DNA from: Nocardia inohanensis NBRC 100128 | GTDB taxonomy: Bacteria > Actinomycetota > Actinomycetes > Mycobacteriales > Mycobacteriaceae | Length of the DNA: 64,000 nucleotides | Reading direction: 5' to 3' | NCBI RefSeq assembly: GCF_001612945.1 | Contig: NZ_BDBK01000008.1 | Span: 558,001 to 622,000 of the forward strand | In this document: one piece after another, positions 42,401 through 50,918 of the stretch | Layout: each line of letters starts with the position of its first letter | Position numbering within the stretch: position 1 is the first letter of the stretch | Position numbers and translations under genes: made by a program | The notes under the pieces: model-generated | The model's database searches: none | The model's input: the letters and a program-made list of their open reading frames with translations, nothing else | Told to the model about the DNA's origin: nothing

Positions 42401-43752
42401 GGGCGCATCGGGCGGCACACGCGGCGCTGGGGACCGCTTTGACCGAATTGCTGGCGGATGTACGGCATCTCGCGCCGTACGCGCGCCCGGATCTGCTGAG
42501 CCTGCTGGGCGCGCCCGCCGACAGCCGCTGGCCGAGCAGTGACGCGGCCTGGTCCACGCCCGAGCAGCTGCTGTACCGGATCGAGAACAGCGATCCGGAG
42601 CAGGAGCCGAAGGTGCTGCCCGACGAGGTGGCCGCGCTGTTCGAGAACCTGGCCGCCGCAACCGCTTCGGTGCGGGCCGGCGATGCGGCGCGCAAGTCGA
42701 CGCGCAGCGCCGTGACCACCGCCTTGCAGGAGTTCGACGCGGCGCTGACCGCGGCGCGGCAGGACTATCGGCTGAATTGGGATGCGGCGGACGGGCTTAC
42801 CGTCGTCCAGGTGCACGACGACCACGGCCTGTCGTCGCTGGCGGACTTCGCCGAGCGGATCAACGCGGCGCGGCGCGATCAGGAACTGCTGCTCACCGAC
42901 GCCGAGCGGCGCATCCTGGAGGACGCCCTGCTCACCGGCCTCGCGCAGCAGATCCACGAACGCACCTCCGACGCACGGGATCTCATCTCCCGGATGGGCG
43001 CGGAGATGAAACAGCGCCGCATGTCCTCCGGCAACACCATCGGCGTGCACTGGGTGCTGGCGGACAATCTCCCGGAACCGGCGCGCGCGGTGTGCAAGCT
43101 GCTCGACCGCGACTCCGCCGACCTCACCCCGGACGATTTGTCGGCTATTCGCGCACATTTCGCCGCGGAGATCCGTTCGGCCCGCGCGGCGCATCCGGAA
43201 CGCTCGTATCCGGAGATTCTGGCTACCACCCTGGATTACCGTACGTGGCGGGTGTTCTCGTTCACCATTGTCACCGCGGACGGCTCCGAGGACCGGCTCA
43301 CCGTCGCCCGGCATTCCACGCTGTCCGGCGGCGAGCAGTCGGTGTCGCTGCACCTGCCGCTCTTCGCCGCCGCGCACGTAATGCTGGATTCGGCCGATCC
43401 GCAGGCCCCGCGCCTGCTCGCGCTCGACGAGGCCTTCGCCGGCGTCGACGACAACGGACGAAGCGAACTTCTCGGTCTCTCCGTGCAATTCGACCTGGAT
43501 CTGTTCATGACCGGGTACGACCTGTGGATCACCTACCCGCACGTACCGGCCTGCGCGCACTACGATCTGGCGCACTCGGCGGCCGAGAACACCGTCAGCG
43601 CAACGCTGCTCGTCTGGGATTCCGATGATTTGCTGGCCGAGCATGACGGGTCCGATTTGACGGCTGCCCTGGGTTCGCCGAACCGTCGCCGCCTGCCGCA
43701 TGGACTGGAGGGTGCAATGCCCCTGGACACGGAGCTGGAACTGACGTCGTAA
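39451..43752 (+). CDS. jetC: JetC-like SMC/MukB-type ATPase (TIGR02680)
   Basis: This SMC-family protein of 1433 residues starts at ATG 39451 (TGATG overlap with jetB). Walker A GPNGSGKT is at residues 40–47, ABC signature LSGGEQ at 1291–1296 and Walker B LLALDEAF with D1326/E1327. Two long Ala/Arg/Glu coiled-coil arms (about 250–560 and 770–1080) flank a hinge-like insert with APLWRLVRF and MQAANLLDAWVCAHDE, the TIGR02680 hallmark. In Wadjet the JetABC motor extrudes plasmid DNA and presents it to nuclease JetD. No JetD (DUF2399) gene follows. Third-position bias switches from C-rich to G-rich at about 41,050, near the hinge. Confidence 0.88.
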   Translation: MSDLIHGGVRFVPTRAGIVNLWDYRDQEFCFADGRLVLRGPNGSGKTKALEVLFPFVFDGRIEPRRLNPFAGEERTMKSNLLYRKQESAYSYVWMEFARGSWAEPETVTIGIGMRATRSQDKVTRWYFVADGRVGVDFSLLGPDDRPLTRKQLAEQIGSDAIVDRPVEYRAAIDARMFGLGQQRYDQLINLILTLRRPQLAKNLDPRGLSQALTDGLRPLDEQLILDAARSFSDMEEVGRTLEGLVQADSATRAFVGVYRKYLAVQAKTDIDQVRTRLDAVTHAGTALHAAAALRQRRDTDRAAAETRAEDADRAYEQALSDRETLQRSSAYEGKQQLDDLADAVRRLETSSAVHRDKALKAGQTVDQRAEENERSRAAVANAASALARGEDELRCAAEEAGINWTALPEQARADHLTTTVRSHAEERDADVRAVRRALTLVDQAANERTRAERAVQRAAELKDAAAAELAEAEASVALARSNTAVALRDWWDTHRDVYSPIRTGLFEALSDAVARTGTEAAELPATPAEVLAERTEPLTEEVRTRRQEARLRAAQAAERAAELRAERDRVAAERDDAPPAFAGRTDARSERAGAPLWRLVRFADHVGAGEAAGIEAAMQAANLLDAWVCAHDELPAHASEQFLVPLPAAERPTGPTLSDVLVVEDDTDTLTVPREVVAGVLASVALHRVTGTKSGKATAAPGAAPVSGTCAVSGAEAQPVSAGGAAVVSADGRYRFGVLVGRHHKADAEFIGTTARARRRELRLVELAAAISAAEQDALDATAEERAATEELGRISAAAKALPRTTAITAALRMVSEAAGVLRTRAEGTGQAERELDQAVAEYTAADKKVRGIAADHKVPRDPAELDALAAAVRHFENAGTALLRLRGDHQREHERAREAGDRLDEAKDLAEAFAEEAEAARSGYEEQQRKLETLREALGAGAADIDRELELAREKIDAARAEQKAARKAAHEAIEAVGAAEGAHRAAHAALGTALTELLADVRHLAPYARPDLLSLLGAPADSRWPSSDAAWSTPEQLLYRIENSDPEQEPKVLPDEVAALFENLAAATASVRAGDAARKSTRSAVTTALQEFDAALTAARQDYRLNWDAADGLTVVQVHDDHGLSSLADFAERINAARRDQELLLTDAERRILEDALLTGLAQQIHERTSDARDLISRMGAEMKQRRMSSGNTIGVHWVLADNLPEPARAVCKLLDRDSADLTPDDLSAIRAHFAAEIRSARAAHPERSYPEILATTLDYRTWRVFSFTIVTADGSEDRLTVARHSTLSGGEQSVSLHLPLFAAAHVMLDSADPQAPRLLALDEAFAGVDDNGRSELLGLSVQFDLDLFMTGYDLWITYPHVPACAHYDLAHSAAENTVSATLLVWDSDDLLAEHDGSDLTAALGSPNRRRLPHGLEGAMPLDTELELTS

Positions 43753-43810
43753 ACCGGTCGCGGGAGAGTCGATTCCGCGTGTCGGAAGACGCCACGCCGT
43801 AAGGATTGGA

Positions 43811-43840
43811 CCATTGGCAAATCAACAGTTTCGCCAATGG
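43811..43840. promoter_or_regulatory. Inverted repeat CCATTGGC-N14-GCCAATGG
   Basis: Perfect 8-bp arms lie in the 173-nt gap between the SMC gene and the SpdB-like gene, in unusually AT-rich sequence followed by TAAAAATATC. It may be an operator of the downstream gene or the end of the jet operon. No T tract follows the repeat. Confidence 0.5.
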
Positions 43841-43925
43841 CGGTTCATCGACTAAAAATATCTCCCGTGCCACTCCCTACCGGAATCACCCGTCAGCCAT
43901 CGACGCTCCGCTTGCAGGAGGCCCG

Positions 43926-45125
43926 ATGACGATCGAACAGCCGCGCGAGGACGAGGTCACCCAGCTGGCTCGGCGGGTAGAGAAAGCCCGTGGGCGGCTG
44001 GCCTACCAATACGATCCCGCTCTGACCGACGCGCTGTCGGAGAACGAGCTCGTCGCCGAGCGCGAGCTAGCCGAGCGCATGCGCGAGCAGGAACGTGCTC
44101 AACGCTGGAAGCAGGCCGAGGCGGCGGCCGGTGCTGCCGACCGGGCTCGGCAGACCACCGAAGAAATCGAGAAGGCCGACATTCGCGATTTGCTGCTCGC
44201 CCGCAAAGCGATCGCCGCCCAGCGGCGGGAATCCAGCCCGCACGCCAAACTGGCGTCGCTGTACAAACATCGGGCGTGGAGCCAGCGCGCGCTCGCCGGT
44301 GTGGTCGCGGCCGGCATGCTCTGGTCCGCGGTCAACGTCCAGCACAATATCGCTCCCGGCGGTCCGAGCGATCCCCTCTACTGGTTCAGCTACCTGCTCG
44401 AAGGCATGATCTCGGTCTGCCTCGTGATCATCATGATCGGCACCAACAAGGTCGCCGAATGGGGTGTGATCGACAGCCGCAAGCAGGTCGTGGTCGCCGA
44501 GATGGCGCTGCTGAGCCTCACCGTCGTCCTGAACACCTACCCGTACCTGCGCGACGGCAGCTGGTACGACGTGGCGGTGCACGCCATCGCCCCGGTGATG
44601 ATCGGCGTCGCGCTGCTCATCCACAATGCCGCCGCCTCGCGCTACGGTCTCGCCATCGTCCGTGCGACGGACCAGATCCGGGATCTACCGGATCCGGGTG
44701 AGCAGATCCGGCGTTCGGTGAACACCATGGTGTCGTGGCCGAGCCGCCCGACCGCGCCGGCACATGTGCCAGTCCCTACGCCGGCCCTGACGGCGGGCAC
44801 CGGTGACTCCGAAAAGGCCGTCAAGGAAGAACCGCCGGTAGTGGACGCCGACGAACCAGTCGTCAAGACCACGCCGAAGGAAACGGTCAAGCCCGCCGAA
44901 AAGGACACGCGCACTTCGGCGACCGGTAAGTCTCGTCCGGCCGCCGAGGACGAGAAGTCCCCGCTGGCCGATCTGACCGATCCGGGGCCGCCGCTGAACG
45001 TGTACGACACCGGGCAGTTCCGGATCGCCGAGACCCTCGAGCAGGAGCTCGCCGAACTCCAGGCCGCCCGTCGCCGCGCCCGCGCCGCTTCGCGCTCGCG
45101 CAACGGCGCCGCTCTGGACGACTGA
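43926..45125 (+). CDS. SpdB/DUF2637-like membrane protein
   Basis: This protein of about 399 residues starts at ATG 43926, with GGAGG 5 nt upstream. Residues 1–110 are charged and coiled-coil-like (AERELAERMREQERAQRW). Four membrane helices follow: ALAGVVAAGMLWSAVNVQ, FSYLLEGMISVCLVIIMIG, VAEMALLSLTVVLNTYPYL and AIAPVMIGVALLIHNAAAS. WSAVNVQ and VLNTYPYL recall the DUF2637/SpdB spread proteins of actinobacterial conjugative plasmids (moderate confidence). The C-terminal 150 residues are Lys/Glu/Pro-rich and probably cytoplasmic. It lies 173 nt after jetC and is probably separately transcribed. Its presence hints that this segment came from a mobile element. Confidence 0.65.
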   Translation: MTIEQPREDEVTQLARRVEKARGRLAYQYDPALTDALSENELVAERELAERMREQERAQRWKQAEAAAGAADRARQTTEEIEKADIRDLLLARKAIAAQRRESSPHAKLASLYKHRAWSQRALAGVVAAGMLWSAVNVQHNIAPGGPSDPLYWFSYLLEGMISVCLVIIMIGTNKVAEWGVIDSRKQVVVAEMALLSLTVVLNTYPYLRDGSWYDVAVHAIAPVMIGVALLIHNAAASRYGLAIVRATDQIRDLPDPGEQIRRSVNTMVSWPSRPTAPAHVPVPTPALTAGTGDSEKAVKEEPPVVDADEPVVKTTPKETVKPAEKDTRTSATGKSRPAAEDEKSPLADLTDPGPPLNVYDTGQFRIAETLEQELAELQAARRRARAASRSRNGAALDD

Positions 45126-45192
45126 GTCGCCACGGCTGAATCCGATACGGCGGCAAGTGATCCCGTCGCGGGCTCGGTAACCCGACAATACC

Positions 45193-45227
45193 GAGGCCGC
45201 GGCGGTCCCCGCCGCCGCCGCGGCCTC
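45193..45227. terminator. GC-rich hairpin between convergent genes
   Basis: GAGGCCGCGGCGG, 9-nt loop, CCGCCGCGGCCTC is a perfect 13-bp stem in the 214-nt gap between the SpdB-like gene (stop 45125) and the STAND gene (stop 45340). Confidence 0.65.
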
Positions 45228-45339
45228 TACGAAGAAAAGTAGACCGGCGGAGGCATCGCCGGTCCCGACCAACCGCCCGAATCGGGCATCGTTCGAGGTA
45301 GCGGCCCCGGCCGGATTTTCCGGACCGGAACCGGAAACC

Positions 45340-48300
45340 TCACAGCGAGGGTTCGCCGGGGTGTTTCAGCAGGTCATCGAGGAGCGCTGCCGCCGAGTCG
45401 ATTTCAGGCATGTCGAGCCGGCGGTAGCGTTCGACGGCCGAGCGCAGCGCGTCCACCGCCGCGGGGCGGTCACCCAGTAGCGCCCGGCAGCGGCCGACAC
45501 CGTCGAGCGCCGCCGCCTCCCAGAGCGTGTTCCCGATCAGCCGCGCCAGCTCCAGCGCTTCCTCGTGCAACCGCAGACCGGCCTCAGGATCGCCCGCCTG
45601 GCAATGAAATGCGCCCAGGCGGTTCAGGGTCTCGGTGACGCCGGAATGGTGCCCCAGCGCGCGATAGGACGCCAATGCGTCCCGCAGCAGTTCGCCGCCC
45701 GCCGCCTCGCCCGCCGATTGCCGCACCCAGCCCAGGTTTCCGAGGGAATCCGCCACCCCGACCGGGTTTCCGGAGTTGCGGAAGATCTCCAGCGCCGTCG
45801 TGATCGCTTTCGCCGCCGCCTCCGATTCGCCGGTGCGCGAGCGGACCCGGCCGATGATGTTCAGCGCCGAAGCCATCCCATCCGGATTGTCCAGCTCCAG
45901 GTAGATGGCGTGCGCCCGTTCGGCTTCCACCAGCGCGACCGGATACCGGCCGCGCTGGTACTCGCTGTACGCGAGATTGGCGGAGGCGAGGGCTTCCCCG
46001 GACCGGTTTCCGGCCTCGCGGAACAGCATTCGGGATTCCCGGAGCAGTTCGATGCCCGGCAGGTAATTGCCGTCCAGGTGATGCAGCCAGGCCAGCGCGC
46101 TCACATTGAAGGCCGCCAAGCCGGGCCGCCCGAGCGCCCGATGGAGCTCGGCGGCCTCCCGCAGCAGGCCGAAAGCGGATTCGCGATCGCCCGTCAGCTG
46201 ACGCATCCACGACAAACCGTTCAGCACCACGGCGATTCCCGCCTGATCACCGATCTCGCGCTGCACCGCCATCGCCGCTTCGAGGGCCGCGGTCGCACCC
46301 GCGTAGTCGCCGCGCAGATGCCGCGCCCAGCCGAGATCACTCAGCGCCCGCCCCTCCCGATGGCGGTCACCCAGCCTGCGGTAGCGGGCCAGCACCTCCG
46401 CGAGCAGCTCTTCCCCGGCCTCGAATTCCCCGGCCAGCAGCCACAATCGCGCCCGGAGTTGTTCGGCCGTCGCGAGCAGGGCGGGCTCGGCCGGGTGCGC
46501 TTCGATGGCGGCCCCGAGCAGTTCGGCGACCAGCCCGTAGTCATCGGCCAGGTACGCCGCCGCACCCAGGTCCTTCAGGGCGAACGCCTCGGATCCCCGC
46601 GGGTCGATGGTGTCGGCGGCAACGGCCATCCGTCGCTGCACCGCGACCGCGTGCGAACGCCAGGTTCCGCTCAGATACAACTCTCCGACAAGCGCTTTCG
46701 CCATCGCCATCGCCTGGGACAGCGGGCCGGTAGCTGCGGCCTGCCGCAGGCACGCGAGCATGTTCGCACGCTCGACGCGCAGCCATGCCGATGCTTCGCG
46801 AAAGCTGGAGAATCGTGAGCGCGCGGGCTTTTCGCCTCCGGGCCGCACCGCTGAGCCCGCGACGTTCGGCCGCCGCGGCGCGTGCGCCGATCCGCCACCC
46901 GCACGGGTCACATCCCCGCTGTGCTGCGAATCCGTAGCCGCCCCGCTCGATTGCGAATCCCGTGCCGCCACGGCGCGCTGCGATTCCATTGCCGCATACG
47001 CGGTCCGCAGGTAGTAGGCGAGGATCCGCTCGCCCGTATCCACCCGCTCCGCCGGATCCTCGAGCAGGCTGTGCGCGTATTCGCGTACCAGATCATGCAT
47101 CCGGTAGCGGCCGGGTGCGGTCTCGTCGATCAAATGCTCGACGTACAGTTCCTCCAACGCTTTCCGCGCCTCGGCCACCGTGCCGTCGTCCAGGGCCGCG
47201 ACCGCGTACTCGTCGAAATCCGGCCCCGGATGCGCGCCGAGCCGGCGGAACAGCCTTCTGCGGTCGGCGGCCAGCAATCCGTAGGAGGTGGTGAAAGCGG
47301 CCCGCACGGCGCGCGGACCGGCCTCCAGCTCGGCCAAACGATCGTGGGTACGCCGGAATTCGGCGGCCAGGTCCGCGACCGTCCAGCGCGGCCGATGCGC
47401 CAGCCGCCCCGCCAGCAACACGATCGCCAACGGCAGATAGCCACACAGTTGCGTGATTTCGGTTGCGGCGGAGGTATTCTCGGGCGTGTCGGGGCGACCG
47501 GCCAAGCGGCAGAACAGCTCCACGGCATCATCCGGCGCGAGCACATCCAAAGTCACCGGCGCGGCCCCGTCGAGCGCGACCAGACGCCGCCGGCTGGTCA
47601 CCAAGGTCAGGCACCCCTCGGCCCCCGGTAGCAAATCCTCGATCTGCCCATGATCGCGCGCATCATCGAGCACCAGCAGAATCCGCTTCCCACTGACCCG
47701 ATGCCGCCACAGATCACGCCGAGCCGCAAGCGTTTCCGGCAGATTCCGCGGATCCACCCCCATCCCCGTCAACAGCGTCCCGAGCACCTCCACCGGTTCC
47801 GCCGGCCGCTGCCCCGGCGTATGCGCGTTCAACTCCACGAAATACTGCCCATCCGGGAACCGGCCCGCCAGCTGATGCGCCGCCCGCGTCACCAACGCCG
47901 TCTTCCCCACCCCCGCCATCCCGTCCACGGTATGAATGCTCACCACCCCGCGCTCCCCCGCCGCATCCACGATCCGCCGCAACTCCCCCTCGCGCCCGAC
48001 GATCGTCCCGATATCCCGCCGCAACGCATTGACCGCGACCGGCGTACTACGCGGAACCGGCTGCCGCTGCGCCGCATTCCACACCCGTTCCCACTCGACC
48101 AGATCCACCAACTCGCCCCCGCCCTCCCCCACACGCCCCCGAGCCAACTCGAACAGCGTCAAAAGCACCGGCACCAACACATCGAACCGCGAAGGCACAT
48201 TCCGCCCACTCCGCCAATCACTGACCCGCTGCACCATCCCCGAGCCGCGCTCCCCCGCCGCCCGCGCCGCCCGCATCCGCTCTTCCGCCGCCCGCGCCAC

Positions 48301-48414
48301 CCGCTGCAACGTCGGATTCCCCGCCACCTCGAACAACTCCGTCAACCGCGCCGCAAAAACCACCCGAGCCGACCGCACCGGAGCCTCAGCCCCAGCTTCC
48401 ACTTCGAACCTCAC
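45340..48414 (-). CDS. STAND protein: NB-ARC ATPase with TPR repeats
   Basis: This signal-transduction ATPase has about 1024 residues. Residues 1–120 form a helical domain (FAARLTELFEVAGNPTLQRVAR, QRVSDWRSGRNVPSRFD) that looks like a modified helix-turn-helix. NB-ARC follows: Walker A DGMAGVGKTA (about 165–172), kinase-2 ILLVLDDARD (about 246–251), GYLPLAIVLLAGRL, and the MHD sensor YRMHDLVREYAHS. The C-terminal half is roughly ten TPR repeats. Relatives act as AfsR-type regulators or immune-like sensors, but no SARP DNA-binding or effector domain is visible. The start is GTG 48414 (GGGAG upstream) or GTG 48501; the extra 29 residues are low-complexity. Confidence 0.85.
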   Translation of the reverse strand: MRFEVEAGAEAPVRSARVVFAARLTELFEVAGNPTLQRVARAAEERMRAARAAGERGSGMVQRVSDWRSGRNVPSRFDVLVPVLLTLFELARGRVGEGGGELVDLVEWERVWNAAQRQPVPRSTPVAVNALRRDIGTIVGREGELRRIVDAAGERGVVSIHTVDGMAGVGKTALVTRAAHQLAGRFPDGQYFVELNAHTPGQRPAEPVEVLGTLLTGMGVDPRNLPETLAARRDLWRHRVSGKRILLVLDDARDHGQIEDLLPGAEGCLTLVTSRRRLVALDGAAPVTLDVLAPDDAVELFCRLAGRPDTPENTSAATEITQLCGYLPLAIVLLAGRLAHRPRWTVADLAAEFRRTHDRLAELEAGPRAVRAAFTTSYGLLAADRRRLFRRLGAHPGPDFDEYAVAALDDGTVAEARKALEELYVEHLIDETAPGRYRMHDLVREYAHSLLEDPAERVDTGERILAYYLRTAYAAMESQRAVAARDSQSSGAATDSQHSGDVTRAGGGSAHAPRRPNVAGSAVRPGGEKPARSRFSSFREASAWLRVERANMLACLRQAAATGPLSQAMAMAKALVGELYLSGTWRSHAVAVQRRMAVAADTIDPRGSEAFALKDLGAAAYLADDYGLVAELLGAAIEAHPAEPALLATAEQLRARLWLLAGEFEAGEELLAEVLARYRRLGDRHREGRALSDLGWARHLRGDYAGATAALEAAMAVQREIGDQAGIAVVLNGLSWMRQLTGDRESAFGLLREAAELHRALGRPGLAAFNVSALAWLHHLDGNYLPGIELLRESRMLFREAGNRSGEALASANLAYSEYQRGRYPVALVEAERAHAIYLELDNPDGMASALNIIGRVRSRTGESEAAAKAITTALEIFRNSGNPVGVADSLGNLGWVRQSAGEAAGGELLRDALASYRALGHHSGVTETLNRLGAFHCQAGDPEAGLRLHEEALELARLIGNTLWEAAALDGVGRCRALLGDRPAAVDALRSAVERYRRLDMPEIDSAAALLDDLLKHPGEPSL

Positions 48415-48574
48415 GCCACGATCATCTCCCGGCGGCGGTTCCGAACCCAGGGGACCCCCGACGAGGGCCCGCCGGTTCGGCATTCGACGCGAGCCGATCA
48501 CGTGAGTCCGGGAATCCGCTGCGGCCGCTGTTCGGACGCCGCCGCAGCCGTTTCCCGGTTCGGCCTGGGCGGGG

Positions 48575-48790
48575 CTAGTGCGCTTTCACGGCGGTGTCGG
48601 CGGGGACTACGACGGCGGGGCGGGGCTGGTCGGGGCTGCCGAAGTGCTGGGCGTAGCCGAGCCAGCCGGTGCCTACGAAGACGGCGAGGAGGACGGCGGT
48701 GGGGAGGTCGAGGAGGAGCCAGGCTGTGGTGTAGACGGTTTCGCGGGGGGCGGGGCGGGTGATGCGGACGGGCGGGCGTTGATGGCCCAT
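48575..48790 (-). CDS. Small single-span membrane protein upstream of the STAND gene
   Basis: This protein of 71 residues starts at ATG 48790 with GAGG upstream. A basic N-terminus (HQRPPVRITRPAPR) leads to one membrane helix (AWLLLDLPTAVLLAVFVGTGWLGYA) and a short polar tail. It is on the same strand as the STAND gene, 160 nt before its GTG, so may be co-transcribed. Unknown function. The stretch 48791–49072 upstream holds no gene that I can support and should contain the promoter. Confidence 0.55.
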   Translation of the reverse strand: MGHQRPPVRITRPAPRETVYTTAWLLLDLPTAVLLAVFVGTGWLGYAQHFGSPDQPRPAVVVPADTAVKAH

Positions 48791-49072
48791 GCTGCTGAAC
48801 CTCGATCGTTGCTGCCTGGCCTGCCTGCCCACCCATGCCTCCGTTGCTAGAAATGTGCCGAGATCAAGGATGCCGAACCGGTGACGACCGCACAGCGGCG
48901 AATGGGGGGACATCGAGATGTCCGGTGCCATCCGTTTATTCGTGGGGTGCGATGTGTGCGCCGGTGGAGCGTTCGGCGGTGCGGCGTGGGCCGGACCGGG
49001 TACAAAGTATGCACAAAAGGTGCTGGTGTGGGGGCACAATCATCGGACATACCGGTGGACACGCCCGAAATG

Positions 49073-50455
49073 TCAGCAACCGGTCAGGCCGGAGAAGTCA
49101 CGTAGCACAACGTGATTGCGGTCGGCGCAGCTGCCGAGGGCGTGGTCGGGGTGCAGGCCGAGGTATTGGCTGCGGGTGCGGGTGCTCCAGCGGCGGGCGG
49201 GGTCGGAGCGGGTTTTGTAGAAGTTGATCATGTAGCCGCCCTCGTAGATCCGCAGCAGGGTGTAGCCGCCGGGGTACTCCTTGACCGCGGCGACCTCGAG
49301 GAATTCGACCTCCACCCGGGAGTCGGCACGGGTCACCCGATTTCGGTGGGTGTGGCCGCTGTGGTGCAGGAACACGCCCGGGGCCGCACGATAGATCTCG
49401 TGCAGTGCGGCGGCGTTCGGGCGGTCCAGGACGAAGCCGGGGCCGCCCGGATTGCTCACCGCCGCATGCCTGGTCACCGGATGGTGCCCGAAAACGAGCG
49501 TGGGACGGTCAGGTTCGGCTTGCAGCAGCTCACGCAGGCGGGCCAGCTGCGCGGGGTCCAGGGTGCCGCCGGAGCCGCGCAATCGCGTGGTGTCGAGGCC
49601 GATGAGACGCATACCGCCGATGAAGTATTCGACGAGCTGCCGGTGCGGGTGGAAGACCTGCCCGAAATGGTCGGCCTCGCCTTTGGGCGGCATATCGTGA
49701 TTGCCCCGGCAGACGAAGTAGTCGCGGCCGTGTTCACCCCAGCCGTCGAGTCGCGCGCGCACGGCCAGGTTCTGCTCCAGCGTGCCGGAGTCGGTCAGAT
49801 CACCCGCCACCACCAGGTGATCCACCGCCCGGTCCGCGCCGCGCATTTCGTCCAGCACCGCCTGGAACATGAACTCCGGATAGCGCGCGGAGTCGTGCCG
49901 CAATCCCTCGACCAAACCGGCCACCAGCAATCCACTGCTGTCCTCGCCGAAGTGCAGGTCGTTGGCGAGCGCGAAGGTGCGCAGCAACCGTCCCGGCGGC
50001 GGCGTCAGGGTGCGGAAAACGCCGGTGGATTCCGGGGTTCCGGCCCGCCGGGTGACCAGCGTGCGCGCCGGCCGCGCCCGGCACCCATCCGAATACGCCT
50101 CGAATCGATACTCCCGCCCCGGCTCCAGCCCGTCGATCTCGACCCAATGGAACGCGGTCCGCCGAGCATCGAAGTGCCGCACCCGAACCGCGCCGTCCAC
50201 CAGCCCCATCCGCACCTCGGAATCCGCCGCCACGGGCCGCAACCGCCCGGCTCGATTCCGAGTCCGCGTAGTCCAGGTCAAAATCACCGACCGGTCGGTT
50301 ACCGTCACCACTTCCAGATCCGACGCGACCACCGCATCCCGCCGCACCCGGACGGACTCCCCCGCGAACACCGGCCCCGGCACCCGCACCGCCACCGCGG
50401 CGGCCCCCGACGCCGCATTCGCCAGCCACATGGTTCGAAGTCTCGGGTCCACCAT
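49073..50455 (-). CDS. Metallophosphoesterase with N-terminal beta domain
   Basis: This protein of 460 residues has a fibronectin-like N-terminal region (about 40–150: VILTWTTRTRNRA, HWVEIDGLEPGREYRFEAYS), as in purple-acid-phosphatase relatives. The catalytic calcineurin-like domain has all metal motifs: NDLHFG, VVAGDLTDSG, CRGNHD, VFGHHP and HHSGHTH. It is therefore likely an active binuclear phosphoesterase. The N-terminus has only a weak hydrophobic segment, so export is uncertain. No partner gene is evident. Confidence 0.87.
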   Translation of the reverse strand: MVDPRLRTMWLANAASGAAAVAVRVPGPVFAGESVRVRRDAVVASDLEVVTVTDRSVILTWTTRTRNRAGRLRPVAADSEVRMGLVDGAVRVRHFDARRTAFHWVEIDGLEPGREYRFEAYSDGCRARPARTLVTRRAGTPESTGVFRTLTPPPGRLLRTFALANDLHFGEDSSGLLVAGLVEGLRHDSARYPEFMFQAVLDEMRGADRAVDHLVVAGDLTDSGTLEQNLAVRARLDGWGEHGRDYFVCRGNHDMPPKGEADHFGQVFHPHRQLVEYFIGGMRLIGLDTTRLRGSGGTLDPAQLARLRELLQAEPDRPTLVFGHHPVTRHAAVSNPGGPGFVLDRPNAAALHEIYRAAPGVFLHHSGHTHRNRVTRADSRVEVEFLEVAAVKEYPGGYTLLRIYEGGYMINFYKTRSDPARRWSTRTRSQYLGLHPDHALGSCADRNHVVLRDFSGLTGC

Positions 50456-50918
50456 GAGAATTCCCTCCGCCGTCCGGCCGCCCCTCGAACACTAAGGGCG
50501 GCAGTTGAACACCCGCCCGCCGGCACATGACCGATCGACAGCGGATACCGGACATCTCGACTCCGCGGGTGGGGCACGTCCCGGTTGGGTGGCGGGTTCT
50601 GAATGCCCCCAGCACATCCAGAACCCGCTCCCGGGGCGCCGGCCGGCCCCCTCGTGCCGGCCGGAACCCCAGCTCTCACACCGCGATGCGGTGCAGCGGT
50701 TCTCTCGAAACAATGAGACGGTCGAACGGGTTTGTGTCTCAGCCCGATACGTTGTCCACGCTATGAAGGGCGGGGTGCCGAGGGCAGGGGGGCACCGACC
50801 GGGGATGGCATCGCTACAGGTCAGCGGGGCAGGCTGGTTTTCCGGACCGGAAGCGGAGGGGTCCGGACCGGAAGCCGCACGGTCGCGGAAGGCCCCGATC
50901 CGGGTGCGGAGCGAGCGG
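50456..50918. other. Gene-free stretch with clustered inverted repeats
   Basis: I find no credible gene in these 463 bases. Three inverted repeats are present: GCGGGTTCTG…CAGAACCCGC (50592–50628, 10-bp arms, 17-nt loop), CCGGCCGG…CCGGCCGG (50639–50664), and TGAGAC…GTCTCA (50715–50742). A near-palindromic unit TCCGGACCGGAAGC occurs twice near 50840–50875. The stretch separates two minus-strand genes and probably contains the end of the peptidase transcript and the phosphoesterase promoter. Confidence 0.5.

Noticed and set aside
41140..43701. An 853-codon open frame antisense to the SMC gene
   Set aside because: The product is Arg/Gln/Pro-rich low-complexity sequence, while the opposite strand encodes intact ATPase motifs.
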